A DNA stretch of 56,648 bases from positions 98,112-154,759 of the forward strand of contig JBFMAK010000004.1 of assembly GCA_040755695.1 (NCBI GenBank), given 5' to 3'. This document shows positions 39,432 through 48,249 of the stretch, piece by piece. How positions within the stretch are numbered: the first letter of the stretch is position 1; every line of letters begins with the position of its first letter. The stretch comes from Candidatus Diapherotrites archaeon. GTDB taxonomy: Archaea > Iainarchaeota > Iainarchaeia > Iainarchaeales > 1-14-0-10-31-34. A program made the position numbers and the translations under genes. Below the pieces are notes generated by a model that saw nothing but the letters and a program-made list of their open reading frames with translations, was not told the origin of the DNA and made no database searches.

Positions 39432-40061
39432 TTATTGAGTGCTTTCTTCTCTTTCGAGGTTTTCTTTGAGCATTACAGAGTCTTCGCCGAAGTATTCAAG
39501 GAACTTCTTTGTAGTGCGAACTATATATGTAACGCCTTTCTTTTCTTTGGAGATAAGGCCTTTCTCTTCCAAGAGCTTGATTTCCTCGTAAGCCTTGGTT
39601 GACCTGAACTTAATTACCTGGGACTGCTTGACAGGCTGCCTGTACGCAATGTAAGCCAAGGTCTTCATTACTGCCTTGCTGTATTGTACTGTTCCGGCCA
39701 AATGCATTACGCTCTGCTCGAAGTCTTTTCTTATCTTCATCTTGAAGCCGTCTGCCTCCCTTACTATTTCAATTGCAGAATCCCTGAGATTGTATTCTTC
39801 AATTAGCCCTGAAAGGATTCCTTCAAGGAGAGCCAAATTCTTGTTGTTCACAACCTTGGAGATTTCTTCAATTGAAACAGGCTTTGGGGACATGAAGAGT
39901 GTAGCCTCAATCAATTTCCTCATTTTTTCAATCTTGGAAATGTTTTCAGGCTTGCGCATTAACTCCTTCAGTGCGCCTTTTTCCTCTGCTTCTTTTCCTG
40001 CTTTTTCTTCAGTGCCTTCTGCTCTTTCAGGCATTTGCTGCATTTCTTCTTCTAATTCCAT
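39432..40061 (-). CDS. scpB: Condensin subunit ScpB
   Basis: 209 aa. An acidic, low-complexity start (~1-35) is followed by two winged-helix domains: 'KLIEATLFMSPKPVSIEEIS' and 'TLAYIAYRQPVKQSQVIKFR'. ScpB binds the kleisin ScpA and SMC in chromosome organisation. scpA is 12 kb away at 51690-52421 on the same strand. ATG 40061. Confidence 0.88.
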   Translation of the reverse strand: MELEEEMQQMPERAEGTEEKAGKEAEEKGALKELMRKPENISKIEKMRKLIEATLFMSPKPVSIEEISKVVNNKNLALLEGILSGLIEEYNLRDSAIEIVREADGFKMKIRKDFEQSVMHLAGTVQYSKAVMKTLAYIAYRQPVKQSQVIKFRSTKAYEEIKLLEEKGLISKEKKGVTYIVRTTKKFLEYFGEDSVMLKENLEREESTQ

Positions 40062-40071
40062 TTTTTTGCCT

Positions 40072-40806
40072 TCAGTATTTTTCGAAGTGAATCCTGTTTT
40101 CCTTGAATCCTTCCTTTTTTAATTCTTCAATTACAATAGGAACAATCTGCGGGTTGCCGCAAACATAAGCCTCAATAATATTCCTGGGATTCCTGAAATT
40201 AAACTTCCTTATTTCATCCTGCACAAAACCCTTGCATCCAGTCCACTCGCATTTTAGGTCGCTCATTACAGGCACAAAAGAAAAATTATTTGAGAACTTG
40301 TCATGCAATTCCTGTAATTCTTTCATGTAAAAGCACCTGAAGGGATTCCTTACACCCAAAAACAGATAGTAAGGTTTTGTGATGCCTTCAAGCGAAAGAG
40401 TCCTTATCATTGAAATCATTGGAGCAATTCCTGTGCCCATTGCAATAAATGCTGCCTCAACAAAATCCTCATTTAAGATGAATTCTCCGAAAGGGCCTCT
40501 CACTTTAAGGAAGTCATTAACCTTAAGTTTTTCTTTAATGAAATTCGTTAAGCCTTTTCCGGGCATTATTCCAATGCATAATTCAATGAATCCTTCCTGG
40601 AGAGGGCTTGAGGCAACAGAAAAAGCACTCCACTTCAATTCATTTTTTCCTTGAAACTTAAATTGAGGGGAAGCAATAGTAACATACTGCCCTGCCTTGA
40701 AATCAAATTCCTTGGGCCTCTCAATCCTTATGATTCTCGCAAATATCTCTCCAGCATCAACGCAGTCCTGAATCGAGAGAACCCTTCCATCAAAATCCAT
40801 AAACAT
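40072..40806 (-). CDS. PyrK/FNR-family flavoprotein reductase, copy 1
   Basis: 244 aa. FAD domain at ~1-100 with 'SAFSVASSP' (RxYS-like, though the Arg is replaced) and 'VRGPFGEF'. NAD(P) domain at ~105-244 with 'MGTGIAPM' and 'AYVCGNPQIV'. Related proteins pass electrons between NAD(P)H and ferredoxin or a partner enzyme (PyrK, SudB, NfnA). The C-terminal 2Fe-2S cysteine cluster of PyrK is missing. A close paralogue lies just upstream (40870-41625), and the pyruvate:ferredoxin oxidoreductase cluster follows beyond. Confidence 0.8.
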   Translation of the reverse strand: MFMDFDGRVLSIQDCVDAGEIFARIIRIERPKEFDFKAGQYVTIASPQFKFQGKNELKWSAFSVASSPLQEGFIELCIGIMPGKGLTNFIKEKLKVNDFLKVRGPFGEFILNEDFVEAAFIAMGTGIAPMISMIRTLSLEGITKPYYLFLGVRNPFRCFYMKELQELHDKFSNNFSFVPVMSDLKCEWTGCKGFVQDEIRKFNFRNPRNIIEAYVCGNPQIVPIVIEELKKEGFKENRIHFEKY

Positions 40807-40869
40807 TACACCAATAAAACAAATAATAATTTGAATATAAAAGATTATTGGAGAAAAACAATTGAAAAC

Positions 40870-41625
40870 TCAACTGTAAACAAGATTAAAGCAGTAACTG
40901 GAGGAGTAATGAAAGCGCTTGTCTTGTATCTCTGAATGAATCCTGTCTTCCTTGAATCCTTCTTTCTTCAATTCTTCAATTACAATAGGAACAATCTGCG
41001 GGTTGCCGCAAACATAAGCCTCAATAATATTCCTGGGATTCCTGAAATTAAAGCCTTTTATTTCGTCCTGCAGGAAGCCATTGCATTTACCAAAATAGAA
41101 TTCCATTTCGCTCCTCACAGGAATAAAAGAAAAATTATTGCATAAGCCTCGGCTTAATTCCTCCAATTCCTTCTCGTAAAAGCAGTCAGCATGATTTTTT
41201 GAGCCAAAAAAGAGATAGAAAGGCTTTGTTATTCCCTTAATGCAGAGAGTCCTGACCATTGAAATCATTGGAGCAATTCCTGAGCCCATTGCAATAAATG
41301 CTGCCTCAACAAAATCCTCGTTCAAGGTGAAGTCTCCAAAAGGCCCCCTCACTTTAAGGAAGTCATTAACCTTCAAATATTCTTTAATTGAGCCATCAAC
41401 ACACAATTCAATAAATCCTTTTTGCAGAGGGCTTGAAGCAACAGAAAAAGCACTCCACTTCAATTCATTTTTTCCTTGAAGCTTGAATTTAGGGAATGCG
41501 ACCATTACAAACTGGCCTGCTTTGAAATCAAAACTTTGGGGTGCCTCAATTTTAATGATCCGAGCAAAAACCTCTCCTGCATCAATGCAGTCCTGAATTG
41601 AAAGAATCCTTCCATTAAACTCCAT
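40870..41625 (-). CDS. PyrK/FNR-family flavoprotein reductase, copy 2
   Basis: About 251 aa from ATG 41625 (GTG 41634 is an alternative). Same FAD ('SAFSVASSP', 'VRGPFGDF') and NAD(P) ('MGSGIAPM', 'AYVCGNPQIV') motifs as copy 1, and also no 2Fe-2S cluster. It lacks the 'GKGLTNF' loop of copy 1 and has a different C-terminal tail. The last part of both genes shares an 83-nt perfect DNA identity. A possible partner is the ferredoxin made or used by the por cluster. Confidence 0.8.
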   Translation of the reverse strand: MEFNGRILSIQDCIDAGEVFARIIKIEAPQSFDFKAGQFVMVAFPKFKLQGKNELKWSAFSVASSPLQKGFIELCVDGSIKEYLKVNDFLKVRGPFGDFTLNEDFVEAAFIAMGSGIAPMISMVRTLCIKGITKPFYLFFGSKNHADCFYEKELEELSRGLCNNFSFIPVRSEMEFYFGKCNGFLQDEIKGFNFRNPRNIIEAYVCGNPQIVPIVIEELKKEGFKEDRIHSEIQDKRFHYSSSYCFNLVYS

Positions 41626-41802
41626 GAATACCACTAAAAAAAAGCATTTTCAATTATATTTAAGGGTTATCCTGCAAAAAAATATTCATTAGGCGTTTGA
41701 CGTAATTGGTTAAGACAATTTGGCAAGTTTTTTAAATGTTCAGGCATCTTAATTGTTATTCAAAAAAGAATTCAAAGCAGAATTCGGGTGAATTATAAAG
41801 AT

Positions 41803-42336
41803 ATGATTGAAGTAAGGTTTCATGGAAGGGCAGGGCAGGGGATTGTAACTGCAGCTGAATTACTTGCATTTGCTGCAAGCTATGAAGGAAAATTCACTCA
41901 AGCCTTCCCTTTCTTCGGATCAGAGAAGAGAGGGCCTCCTGTAACAAGCTATTGCAGGATAGATGAAGCCCCAATCAAACTGCATGAAGAGATTGCAGAG
42001 CCAGACATTGTTGTAGTAACAGACAAAACCATTCTCCCTTCAGTGAACGTTGAATCAGGCCTCAAAGAAAAAGGCATAATTATAATCAATTCCTCTGATG
42101 GAGCAAAAAAATTATTCAAAACAAAAAATGTTTTCTCAGTTGACGGCACAGCAATAGCAGTAAAATACTTTTCCAGGCCAATCACCAACACTGTGCTTTT
42201 GGGGGCTCTCTCAAAAGTCACAGAAATAGTGAAAATTGAATCCATTGAAAGGGCAATCCAAGAAAGATTCAAAGGCGAAATAGCAGAAAAAAACATTAAA
42301 GCAATCCAAGAATGCTACAAAAAGGTGAAGAAATAG
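41803..42336 (+). CDS. porG: Pyruvate (2-oxoacid):ferredoxin oxidoreductase, gamma subunit
   Basis: About 177 aa from ATG 41803. GGGTGA at 41786-41791 serves as ribosome-binding site, as in the gene at 35298, so GTG 41788 is less likely. 'VRFHGRAGQGIVTAAELLA' and 'AFPFFGSEKRGPPVTSY' are diagnostic. With porD, porA and porB it forms the enzyme that oxidises pyruvate to acetyl-CoA and reduces ferredoxin. Two unrelated genes separate it from porD. Confidence 0.93.
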   Translation: MIEVRFHGRAGQGIVTAAELLAFAASYEGKFTQAFPFFGSEKRGPPVTSYCRIDEAPIKLHEEIAEPDIVVVTDKTILPSVNVESGLKEKGIIIINSSDGAKKLFKTKNVFSVDGTAIAVKYFSRPITNTVLLGALSKVTEIVKIESIERAIQERFKGEIAEKNIKAIQECYKKVKK

Positions 42337-42447
42337 CCCTTTTTAAAAAAGTGCTATGGCCCCAAAATTATGGAGATAAAAAAATGAAAATTAAAAAAGG
42401 TGGTATAAATTCCTGTCTTTATTAAAAGGCGGTTAAGCAAAAAAGCA

Positions 42448-42762
42448 ATGGAGAGAGCATTGGAAGGAAGCCACCCCATAATTAAACATGATGGGTATAC
42501 TGGAAAATATTATAAAAAGACTACAAGAAAAGACTTGCTTCAAAGCTTAGGAAATAGAACCAAAGTGACAAAAGTTTATGATGAAGAAGGCTACAGGGAA
42601 TCAGCAACCCTAAGGAGATTCAATAAACCGCATGGCGTAAACGGCGGAGATAAGCCAATAAAAATAGTAACAAAATTGTACGGCGAAAAAGGAAAATTTA
42701 GGGACAAGCGCGTCATAAAACCTCAAGTTCCAGCCAAAAAAATGAAAAAAGAAATAGAGTGA
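42448..42762 (+). CDS. Orphan basic protein inside the por cluster
   Basis: 104 aa from ATG 42448, but the frame is open back to 42409 with protein-like sequence ('IPVFIKRRLSKKA'), so an ATT start near 42409 is possible. Basic and Gly-rich, without recognised motifs. It is on the same strand as por genes, and codon use is more AT-rich than theirs. Likely an insertion between porG and porD. Confidence 0.55.
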   Translation: MERALEGSHPIIKHDGYTGKYYKKTTRKDLLQSLGNRTKVTKVYDEEGYRESATLRRFNKPHGVNGGDKPIKIVTKLYGEKGKFRDKRVIKPQVPAKKMKKEIE

Positions 42763-42824
42763 GAAAATGAAGAAATTAAAGCCTTTTAGATTAAAAAGAG
42801 AAATCAAAAAAGAAAAGACAATTT

Positions 42825-43169
42825 ATGAGAGAAAGAAAAATGGAATTTCCTAAAGAAAAAATGGAAAGATTGCTAGCTGAAATAGCAAAAAAATACTCTA
42901 AAAAAAGCTATGAAGACTATGATACGTTTAAAGATTTGTTAGCTCTGTATAAAAATAAAAAAATAATTTTAAATGTTGAGGAACTTAAAGAAGGAATAAA
43001 TTTGATTAAAAACTTAAGAAGTGATTACGCTAAATTGCATAAAGTAGGGGAAGCAACACTTGACGCAGAACTGTACGAAAAATCTGAATGGCTTTTAATT
43101 GAACTGAATCAAACACTGCGGGAAGCATTAAAATTTTTGAATCAATATAAAAACCCGCAAAGAAAATGA
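42825..43169 (+). CDS. Orphan helical protein inside the por cluster
   Basis: 114 aa from ATG 42825 (ATG 42840 also possible). All helical, Lys/Glu/Leu-rich, with features like small four-helix proteins (e.g. 'WLLIELNQTLREALKFL'). It ends 10 bp before porD. With 42448-42762 it may form a two-gene unit; a toxin-antitoxin type pair is only a thought from size and pairing. Confidence 0.55.
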   Translation: MRERKMEFPKEKMERLLAEIAKKYSKKSYEDYDTFKDLLALYKNKKIILNVEELKEGINLIKNLRSDYAKLHKVGEATLDAELYEKSEWLLIELNQTLREALKFLNQYKNPQRK

Positions 43170-43179
43170 TGGTGAAGAA

Positions 43180-43428
43180 ATGAAACTTCCTTACTCAAAG
43201 CCTGGAACCTCAATTGCGAACAAGACAGGAGAATGGAGCTATTTCAGGCCAGTTATTGACACAAAGAAGTGCGTGAAATGCGGGATATGCATTCAATTCT
43301 GCCCTGAAGGAATAATGGGAGTGAAAGGAGAAGTTCCAGACATTGATTATGATTACTGCAAGGGCTGCGCTTTATGTGCAGTGGAATGCCCGCAGAAAGC
43401 AATTAGAATGGAGCTAAAAAAAAAATGA
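43180..43428 (+). CDS. porD: Pyruvate:ferredoxin oxidoreductase, delta (ferredoxin) subunit
   Basis: 82 aa. Two [4Fe-4S] motifs: 'CVKCGICIQFCP' and 'CKGCALCAVECP'. It passes electrons from the catalytic TPP site to ferredoxin. GGTGAAG before ATG 43180; its stop overlaps porA by 4 nt. Confidence 0.94.
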   Translation: MKLPYSKPGTSIANKTGEWSYFRPVIDTKKCVKCGICIQFCPEGIMGVKGEVPDIDYDYCKGCALCAVECPQKAIRMELKKK

Positions 43429-44549
43429 TTAAAACAATTGAAGGCTCAAGAGCCATAGCAGAACAAGCAGTATACTGCGAGCCAGAGGTCGTAGCATGTT
43501 ATCCTATCACTCCTTCAACGCATATAGCAGAAGAATTGGCGAAGTATTATGCCAATGGAGCAATAAAAAAGTTTATTGCAGTGGAAGCAGAATTCTCTGC
43601 GATTTCAGCTTTAATTGGGGCAAGCGCTGCAGGGGCAAGGACTTTTTCTACAACCTCAGGGCAAGGCCTGTTATTAATGCATGAACCATTGCTTGCTGCT
43701 TCAGGAATGAGGCTTCCAATAGTAATGGTTGTAGCAAACAGGGCTGTAAGCTCTCCGTTGAATATATGGAATGACGAGCAGGACACTATAACCCAGAGGG
43801 ATGCAGGATGGATTCAATTGTACGCAAAAAACAACCAGGAGGCTGTTGATTTAGTGCCCATTGCATTCAAGGTTGCAGAGCAGGCAATGCTTCCAGCAAT
43901 GGTCTGCCTGGACGGATTCATTCTAACGCATGCAGTAGAACAGATTGACATAATAGGAAAAGAGGACGTAAAGAAGTTTTTGCCTGAATTCAATCCTGAA
44001 ATAAAATTGGACCCGGAAAACCCTGTGAGCTTGGGCGTATATGCAGGGCCAGCACACTACCAAGACTTCAGGAAAGACTTAGAGGAAGGAATGCAGGAAG
44101 CAAAAAAGATTATTTCAAAGGAAGGAGAGAATTTCGGTGAGCTTTTCGGGAAGCATTACAATTTAATTCTTGCCCACAAATGCGAGGACGCAGAAAGAAT
44201 AATTGTGGGCATTGGAAGCCTTGTGGACAATGCAATAGAGGTTGCAAACGAATTAAGAGAGAAAGGAGAAAAGGTTGGGGTTTTTCATGTTAGGACATTC
44301 AGGCCTTTCCCAAGAGAAGAAATAAGAAAGGAATTAGAAGGAAAAATCGTTGGAGTAATTGAGAGAGACATAAGCTTGGGGGCAAGCCCTCCAATTTATT
44401 CCGAAGTAAGCGAGGCAATGCAGGGCACACAAACAATAATCTCAAGCTTTGTAGGAGGCCTTGGAGGAAAGACAATCACAAGGCCAATCATAAGGAATGC
44501 ATTCGAAAAATTAAAGCAAAAAAATCCTGTAAGGGAATGGATATCATGA
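43425..44549 (+). CDS. porA: Pyruvate:ferredoxin oxidoreductase, alpha subunit
   Basis: 374 aa. 'EGSRAIAEQAVYCEPEVVAC' then 'YPITPSTHIAEELA' and 'TTSGQGLLLMHEPLLAASG' are classic PorA elements, with a C-terminal transketolase-like domain ('GVIERDISLGASPPIYSEV'). It forms the catalytic core with PorB. Overlaps both neighbours. Confidence 0.95.
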   Translation: MIKTIEGSRAIAEQAVYCEPEVVACYPITPSTHIAEELAKYYANGAIKKFIAVEAEFSAISALIGASAAGARTFSTTSGQGLLLMHEPLLAASGMRLPIVMVVANRAVSSPLNIWNDEQDTITQRDAGWIQLYAKNNQEAVDLVPIAFKVAEQAMLPAMVCLDGFILTHAVEQIDIIGKEDVKKFLPEFNPEIKLDPENPVSLGVYAGPAHYQDFRKDLEEGMQEAKKIISKEGENFGELFGKHYNLILAHKCEDAERIIVGIGSLVDNAIEVANELREKGEKVGVFHVRTFRPFPREEIRKELEGKIVGVIERDISLGASPPIYSEVSEAMQGTQTIISSFVGGLGGKTITRPIIRNAFEKLKQKNPVREWIS

Positions 44550-45430
44550 CTAAAAGCACTAATGCGCATTACTATGCTCCAGGCCATTCAGGCTGCCCTG
44601 GCTGCGGTCCAAGCAACTGCATGATTCAAGTAACAGACGCAATAGGAAAAGACGCAATAATAGTAAACGCAACAGGCTGCATTGAAATAAATTCTTCTTT
44701 ATATCCTAACAGCGCCTGGAGGCTTCCTTATATTCATGTGCTATTTGAGAATACAGCAAGCGTTGCAGCAGGGGTTTCAGCAGCACTCAAAGCAAAAGGA
44801 AACAACCACACAAAGGTTGTGGTGACAGCGGGGGACGGAGCAACATACGACATAGGCTTTGGGGCAGTAAGCGGAATGTTCGAAAGAAACGATGATGTAT
44901 TATACATCTGCTATGACAATGAATTGTACGCCAATACAGGAGTGCAGAGATCAGGAGCAACACCTTACGGCGCAGCAACAACAACATCCTTTGTGGGAAA
45001 AGAAGTTAGAGGAAAGCAGACCCAAAAAAAGCCTATTGTTGAAATTGCCGCAATGCACAGGATACCTTACGCTGCAAGCGCAAGCATTGCTTATCCTCAA
45101 GACCTGAAAATGAAAATAGAAAAAGCATTAAAGCATGAAGGAGCAAAATTCATTACAGTTAATTCTCCTTGCTGCTTGGGGGCAGGATTTGACGGAAGCA
45201 TTTCAATCAAAGTAGCAAGGCTTGCAGTGCAGTCAAGGCTCTGGTTCCTTTTTGAGTACGAGAACGACGAATTCAAATTAAACTTCAATCCAGAACAGAA
45301 GCTTCCAGTAAAAGAATACCTTTCATTACAGAAAAGGTTCGCTCACTTGAACGAAAAAGAAATTGCATTAATACAAAAACAGGCAGATTTGAATTATGGA
45401 AGAATAAAGAAGCTGTGCGGAATAAAATAA
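44546..45430 (+). CDS. porB: Pyruvate:ferredoxin oxidoreductase, beta (TPP) subunit
   Basis: About 294 aa. ATG 44546 is in an ATGA overlap with the porA stop (ATG 44537 is a longer option). 'GHSGCPGCGPSNC' binds the proximal cluster. 'GDGATYDIGFGAVSGMFERN' with 'CYDNELYANTGVQRSG' is the TPP/Mg site. Ends the por operon. Confidence 0.95.
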   Translation: MTKSTNAHYYAPGHSGCPGCGPSNCMIQVTDAIGKDAIIVNATGCIEINSSLYPNSAWRLPYIHVLFENTASVAAGVSAALKAKGNNHTKVVVTAGDGATYDIGFGAVSGMFERNDDVLYICYDNELYANTGVQRSGATPYGAATTTSFVGKEVRGKQTQKKPIVEIAAMHRIPYAASASIAYPQDLKMKIEKALKHEGAKFITVNSPCCLGAGFDGSISIKVARLAVQSRLWFLFEYENDEFKLNFNPEQKLPVKEYLSLQKRFAHLNEKEIALIQKQADLNYGRIKKLCGIK

Positions 45431-45501
45431 GATTTTCAAAGGCATTTTACTTACGCAAATGATTTAAAACTGATTTGCTATTCAATTTATAAGGGAATTA
45501 A

Positions 45502-47994
45502 TTGAGGAAACAAGAGGAAGAAATTAATTACATAGATCATGCTATTTTTCCTGAACCTCACACTCCAATGTACTTAATGCACAAATACTGGGCAAGAAAA
45601 CCACATAATGTTGTTTCAGAGTATATTAAAAACTACTCCAAAGAGGGGGAAATTGTTTTAGACCCTTTCTGCGGTTCTGGCGTAACAGCAATTGAAGCCA
45701 TAAAGTTAGGCAGAAAAGTAATTGCAATAGACTTAAACCCTGTTTCTGCTTTCATGACAAAATGTACTTTAATGCCTGTTAACTTAAAAGAGTTTGAAGA
45801 AGCATTCAAAGAAATAGAGAAAAATGCTAAACACAAAATAAATGAACTGTACGAAACTAAGTGCCCAAAGTGCAAAGGAAAAGCATTTTTGACTCAATCT
45901 GTCTGGGCAAAGAATAAAAAAGAAGACAAAGAAGAAAACTTAAAAAAAATCTGGTATTATTGTTCTCTTTGCGGTAAAAGAAGTGAGAAAAAAATAGAAA
46001 ATTCTGATTTAAAAAATATAGAAGAAATTAACAATAAAAAAATAAAAGAATGGTATCCTACTACGAGATTGGCATATAACGGTAATGAGTTTAAAGAAGG
46101 AACCCATGAACCAGATGTAAATTCTATTGACAAATTATTTACCAAACGAAATCTTTATGGATTAGCAATAATTTTTAATGAAATAGAAAAAATCAAAGAA
46201 TATAAAATTCAAGAGTTAATGAAACTTGTATTTACTTCTTCTTTAGAGCAAGCAAGCAAATTAAATTCCATTGATATGCGTCCTGGACGGGAATGGATGA
46301 CAAGAGGCTGGACAATCCACAGGTATTGGATTCCAATTGGTTACTTAGAAAGAAATGTGTGGAATTGTTTTGAGGAAAGATATAATAAAATAAAAAGAGG
46401 TAAAAAAGAAGCTGACCAGTTAATCCATAATTACAAAGAAGCAAAAAAATTTTCTGATTTGAATGATAACTCAACTATTTTAATTAAAATGTATAACGCA
46501 TTAGAGCTTTCTGAAATAATCCCTGTTAATTCTATTGATTACATTTTTACTGATCCCCCTTACGGTGGCTCAATTCAATATTTTGAGTTAAGCACTTTGT
46601 GGGCTTCATGGCTGAATCTTGAATTAAACTATAAGGACGAAATAACAGTCAATAAACAACAAGAAAAAAACTTTGAATATTACCACAAAATGCTCAGTGC
46701 AGCCTTCAAGCAAATGTATTCAGTTTTAAAGCCAGGAAAATATTTGACAGTAACCTTCCACAGCACTGATATAAAAGTGTGGAATTCAATCATTAGAGCA
46801 GTTGTTACAGCTGGCTTTGACTTAGAGAAAATTGTTTATCAGGCCCCAGCAATGCCTTCAGCTAAAGGACAACTTCAACCATACGGGTCTGCTGTTGGTG
46901 ATTATTATATTAGATTCAAGAAACCCTTAAGAGACAATAATATAACAGAAAAACAAATGGATGTGGAGAGATACGAAAGAGAAGTTGTGTGGGCTGCAAG
47001 AAGAATTATTGAAAGAAGAGGTGAACCAACAATATACCAACACATACTAAATGGAATAATGGTTGATTTGAAAGGTGGAAGATATGCTCCTGTAAATGCA
47101 AGAAATGTAGAAGATATTCTAAAAGACCATGTTGGAGAACTCTTTGAATTAATTGACATAAAAAATGAAAAAGGAAAAACAATAGGAAAAAAATGGTGGC
47201 TGAAAGACAGAGACTTCTCAAATTTTACAACGCCGGCTTTAAGCGACAGAATAGAAAGATCAATCTTAAGTGTTTTAGGGAAAAAAATTAAAGCATCTTT
47301 CGATGAAATAGTTCAAGCAGTATTCATTGACTACCCTAACGCTTTAACCCCAGATTCCCAAAGCATAAAAGAAATATTGAAAGAATACGCCGATCCAACA
47401 AAAGATGGAAAATGGAGATTAAAGCCGGGCTTAAGCGAAAAAGAACAAGAAAGCATTCACTCAAAAATGATTTACCTGCTTGCCATGCTTGGAAAAAAAG
47501 CGAGGTACACAGTATTAATAGGACAAAATGAACAAAGCAAAAAATACAATAACATTCCATTAAGCCGGGTTTCAGATAAACCCCAAACATGGCAGATATT
47601 CCCCCAAGAGCCAGTAGCATTAGACAGAATAAAACAAATAGATGTAATGTGGCTTGAAGATTCAAGAATAGCCTATGAATTTGAAGTAGAAAACACTACG
47701 GGAATTTCAGAGGCAATAATCAGGGGCTCAAATATATGGGAAAGCCACCAAACAAAAAGATTCATTATAATACCAAAAGAAAGGGAAAATTTCTTGTACA
47801 AAAAACTGCAAGAGCCAATACTTAAAGAAACACTGAAAAAAGTGGAATGGAGTTTTATTAGATACAATGACTTAGAAAAACTTTTTGAGAAAAGCAAGAA
47901 AAAATTTGACCCAGAAGAATTAGAAAAAATAGCAAGACCTCCTAAAATATCGGAAGAAAAACAAAAACAATCTAAATTAAATATTTTTATGTGA
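45502..47994 (+). CDS. DNA methyltransferase fused to a restriction-nuclease-like domain
   Basis: 830 aa, TTG start 45502. SAM site 'DPFCGSGVTAIEAIKLG' (~53-70) precedes the catalytic 'FTDPPYGGS' (~349-357), with a zinc knuckle pair between (CPKC...CSLC, ~118-155). The early 'HKYWARKPHNVV' is typical of DUF1156-type amino-methyltransferases. The C-terminal part (~570-830) has 'QIDVMWLEDSRIAYEFEVEN' followed by 'ISEAIIRGSNIWES', like PD-(D/E)XK endonuclease domains (D...E-x-E, FEVE-T). It could be a one-protein restriction-modification or defence enzyme. Specificity unknown. Confidence 0.8.
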   Translation: MRKQEEEINYIDHAIFPEPHTPMYLMHKYWARKPHNVVSEYIKNYSKEGEIVLDPFCGSGVTAIEAIKLGRKVIAIDLNPVSAFMTKCTLMPVNLKEFEEAFKEIEKNAKHKINELYETKCPKCKGKAFLTQSVWAKNKKEDKEENLKKIWYYCSLCGKRSEKKIENSDLKNIEEINNKKIKEWYPTTRLAYNGNEFKEGTHEPDVNSIDKLFTKRNLYGLAIIFNEIEKIKEYKIQELMKLVFTSSLEQASKLNSIDMRPGREWMTRGWTIHRYWIPIGYLERNVWNCFEERYNKIKRGKKEADQLIHNYKEAKKFSDLNDNSTILIKMYNALELSEIIPVNSIDYIFTDPPYGGSIQYFELSTLWASWLNLELNYKDEITVNKQQEKNFEYYHKMLSAAFKQMYSVLKPGKYLTVTFHSTDIKVWNSIIRAVVTAGFDLEKIVYQAPAMPSAKGQLQPYGSAVGDYYIRFKKPLRDNNITEKQMDVERYEREVVWAARRIIERRGEPTIYQHILNGIMVDLKGGRYAPVNARNVEDILKDHVGELFELIDIKNEKGKTIGKKWWLKDRDFSNFTTPALSDRIERSILSVLGKKIKASFDEIVQAVFIDYPNALTPDSQSIKEILKEYADPTKDGKWRLKPGLSEKEQESIHSKMIYLLAMLGKKARYTVLIGQNEQSKKYNNIPLSRVSDKPQTWQIFPQEPVALDRIKQIDVMWLEDSRIAYEFEVENTTGISEAIIRGSNIWESHQTKRFIIIPKERENFLYKKLQEPILKETLKKVEWSFIRYNDLEKLFEKSKKKFDPEELEKIARPPKISEEKQKQSKLNIFM

Positions 47995-47998
47995 GAAT

Positions 47999-48193
47999 AT
48001 GGGCGGAAATTTAACATATGAAAATCTAGCTTTAAGAGAACAAAAGCAAAGCATAAAATCACCCGAAGAAAAATTAATAATGCAAGCGGGCAAATTTCCT
48101 AATTGTAAAGGCTTATATCCTGACTGCCCCGAAAAGCCAGATAAAAATGATAAAATGTGCAGAACTTGCCCGGTACTCGACAAAGAAGATTAA
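47999..48193 (+). CDS. 64-aa cysteine-rich protein in the methyltransferase operon
   Basis: ATG 47999 is 4 bp after the methyltransferase stop, so they are probably co-transcribed. Four cysteines in 'FPNCKGLYPDC' and 'KMCRTCPV' suggest a zinc site. It could be a specificity or regulatory partner of the large protein. No family recognised. Confidence 0.65.
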   Translation: MGGNLTYENLALREQKQSIKSPEEKLIMQAGKFPNCKGLYPDCPEKPDKNDKMCRTCPVLDKED

Positions 48194-48249
48194 ATGAATT
48201 TGAGTTTGCACCAAAACCAATTTAAAAGCCTTCAAGCAGAAATTCTTAT

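Noticed and set aside
42766-42852. 28-aa frame between the two orphan por-cluster genes
   Set aside because: No ribosome-binding site, overlaps the next gene and is Lys-rich; too short to support.
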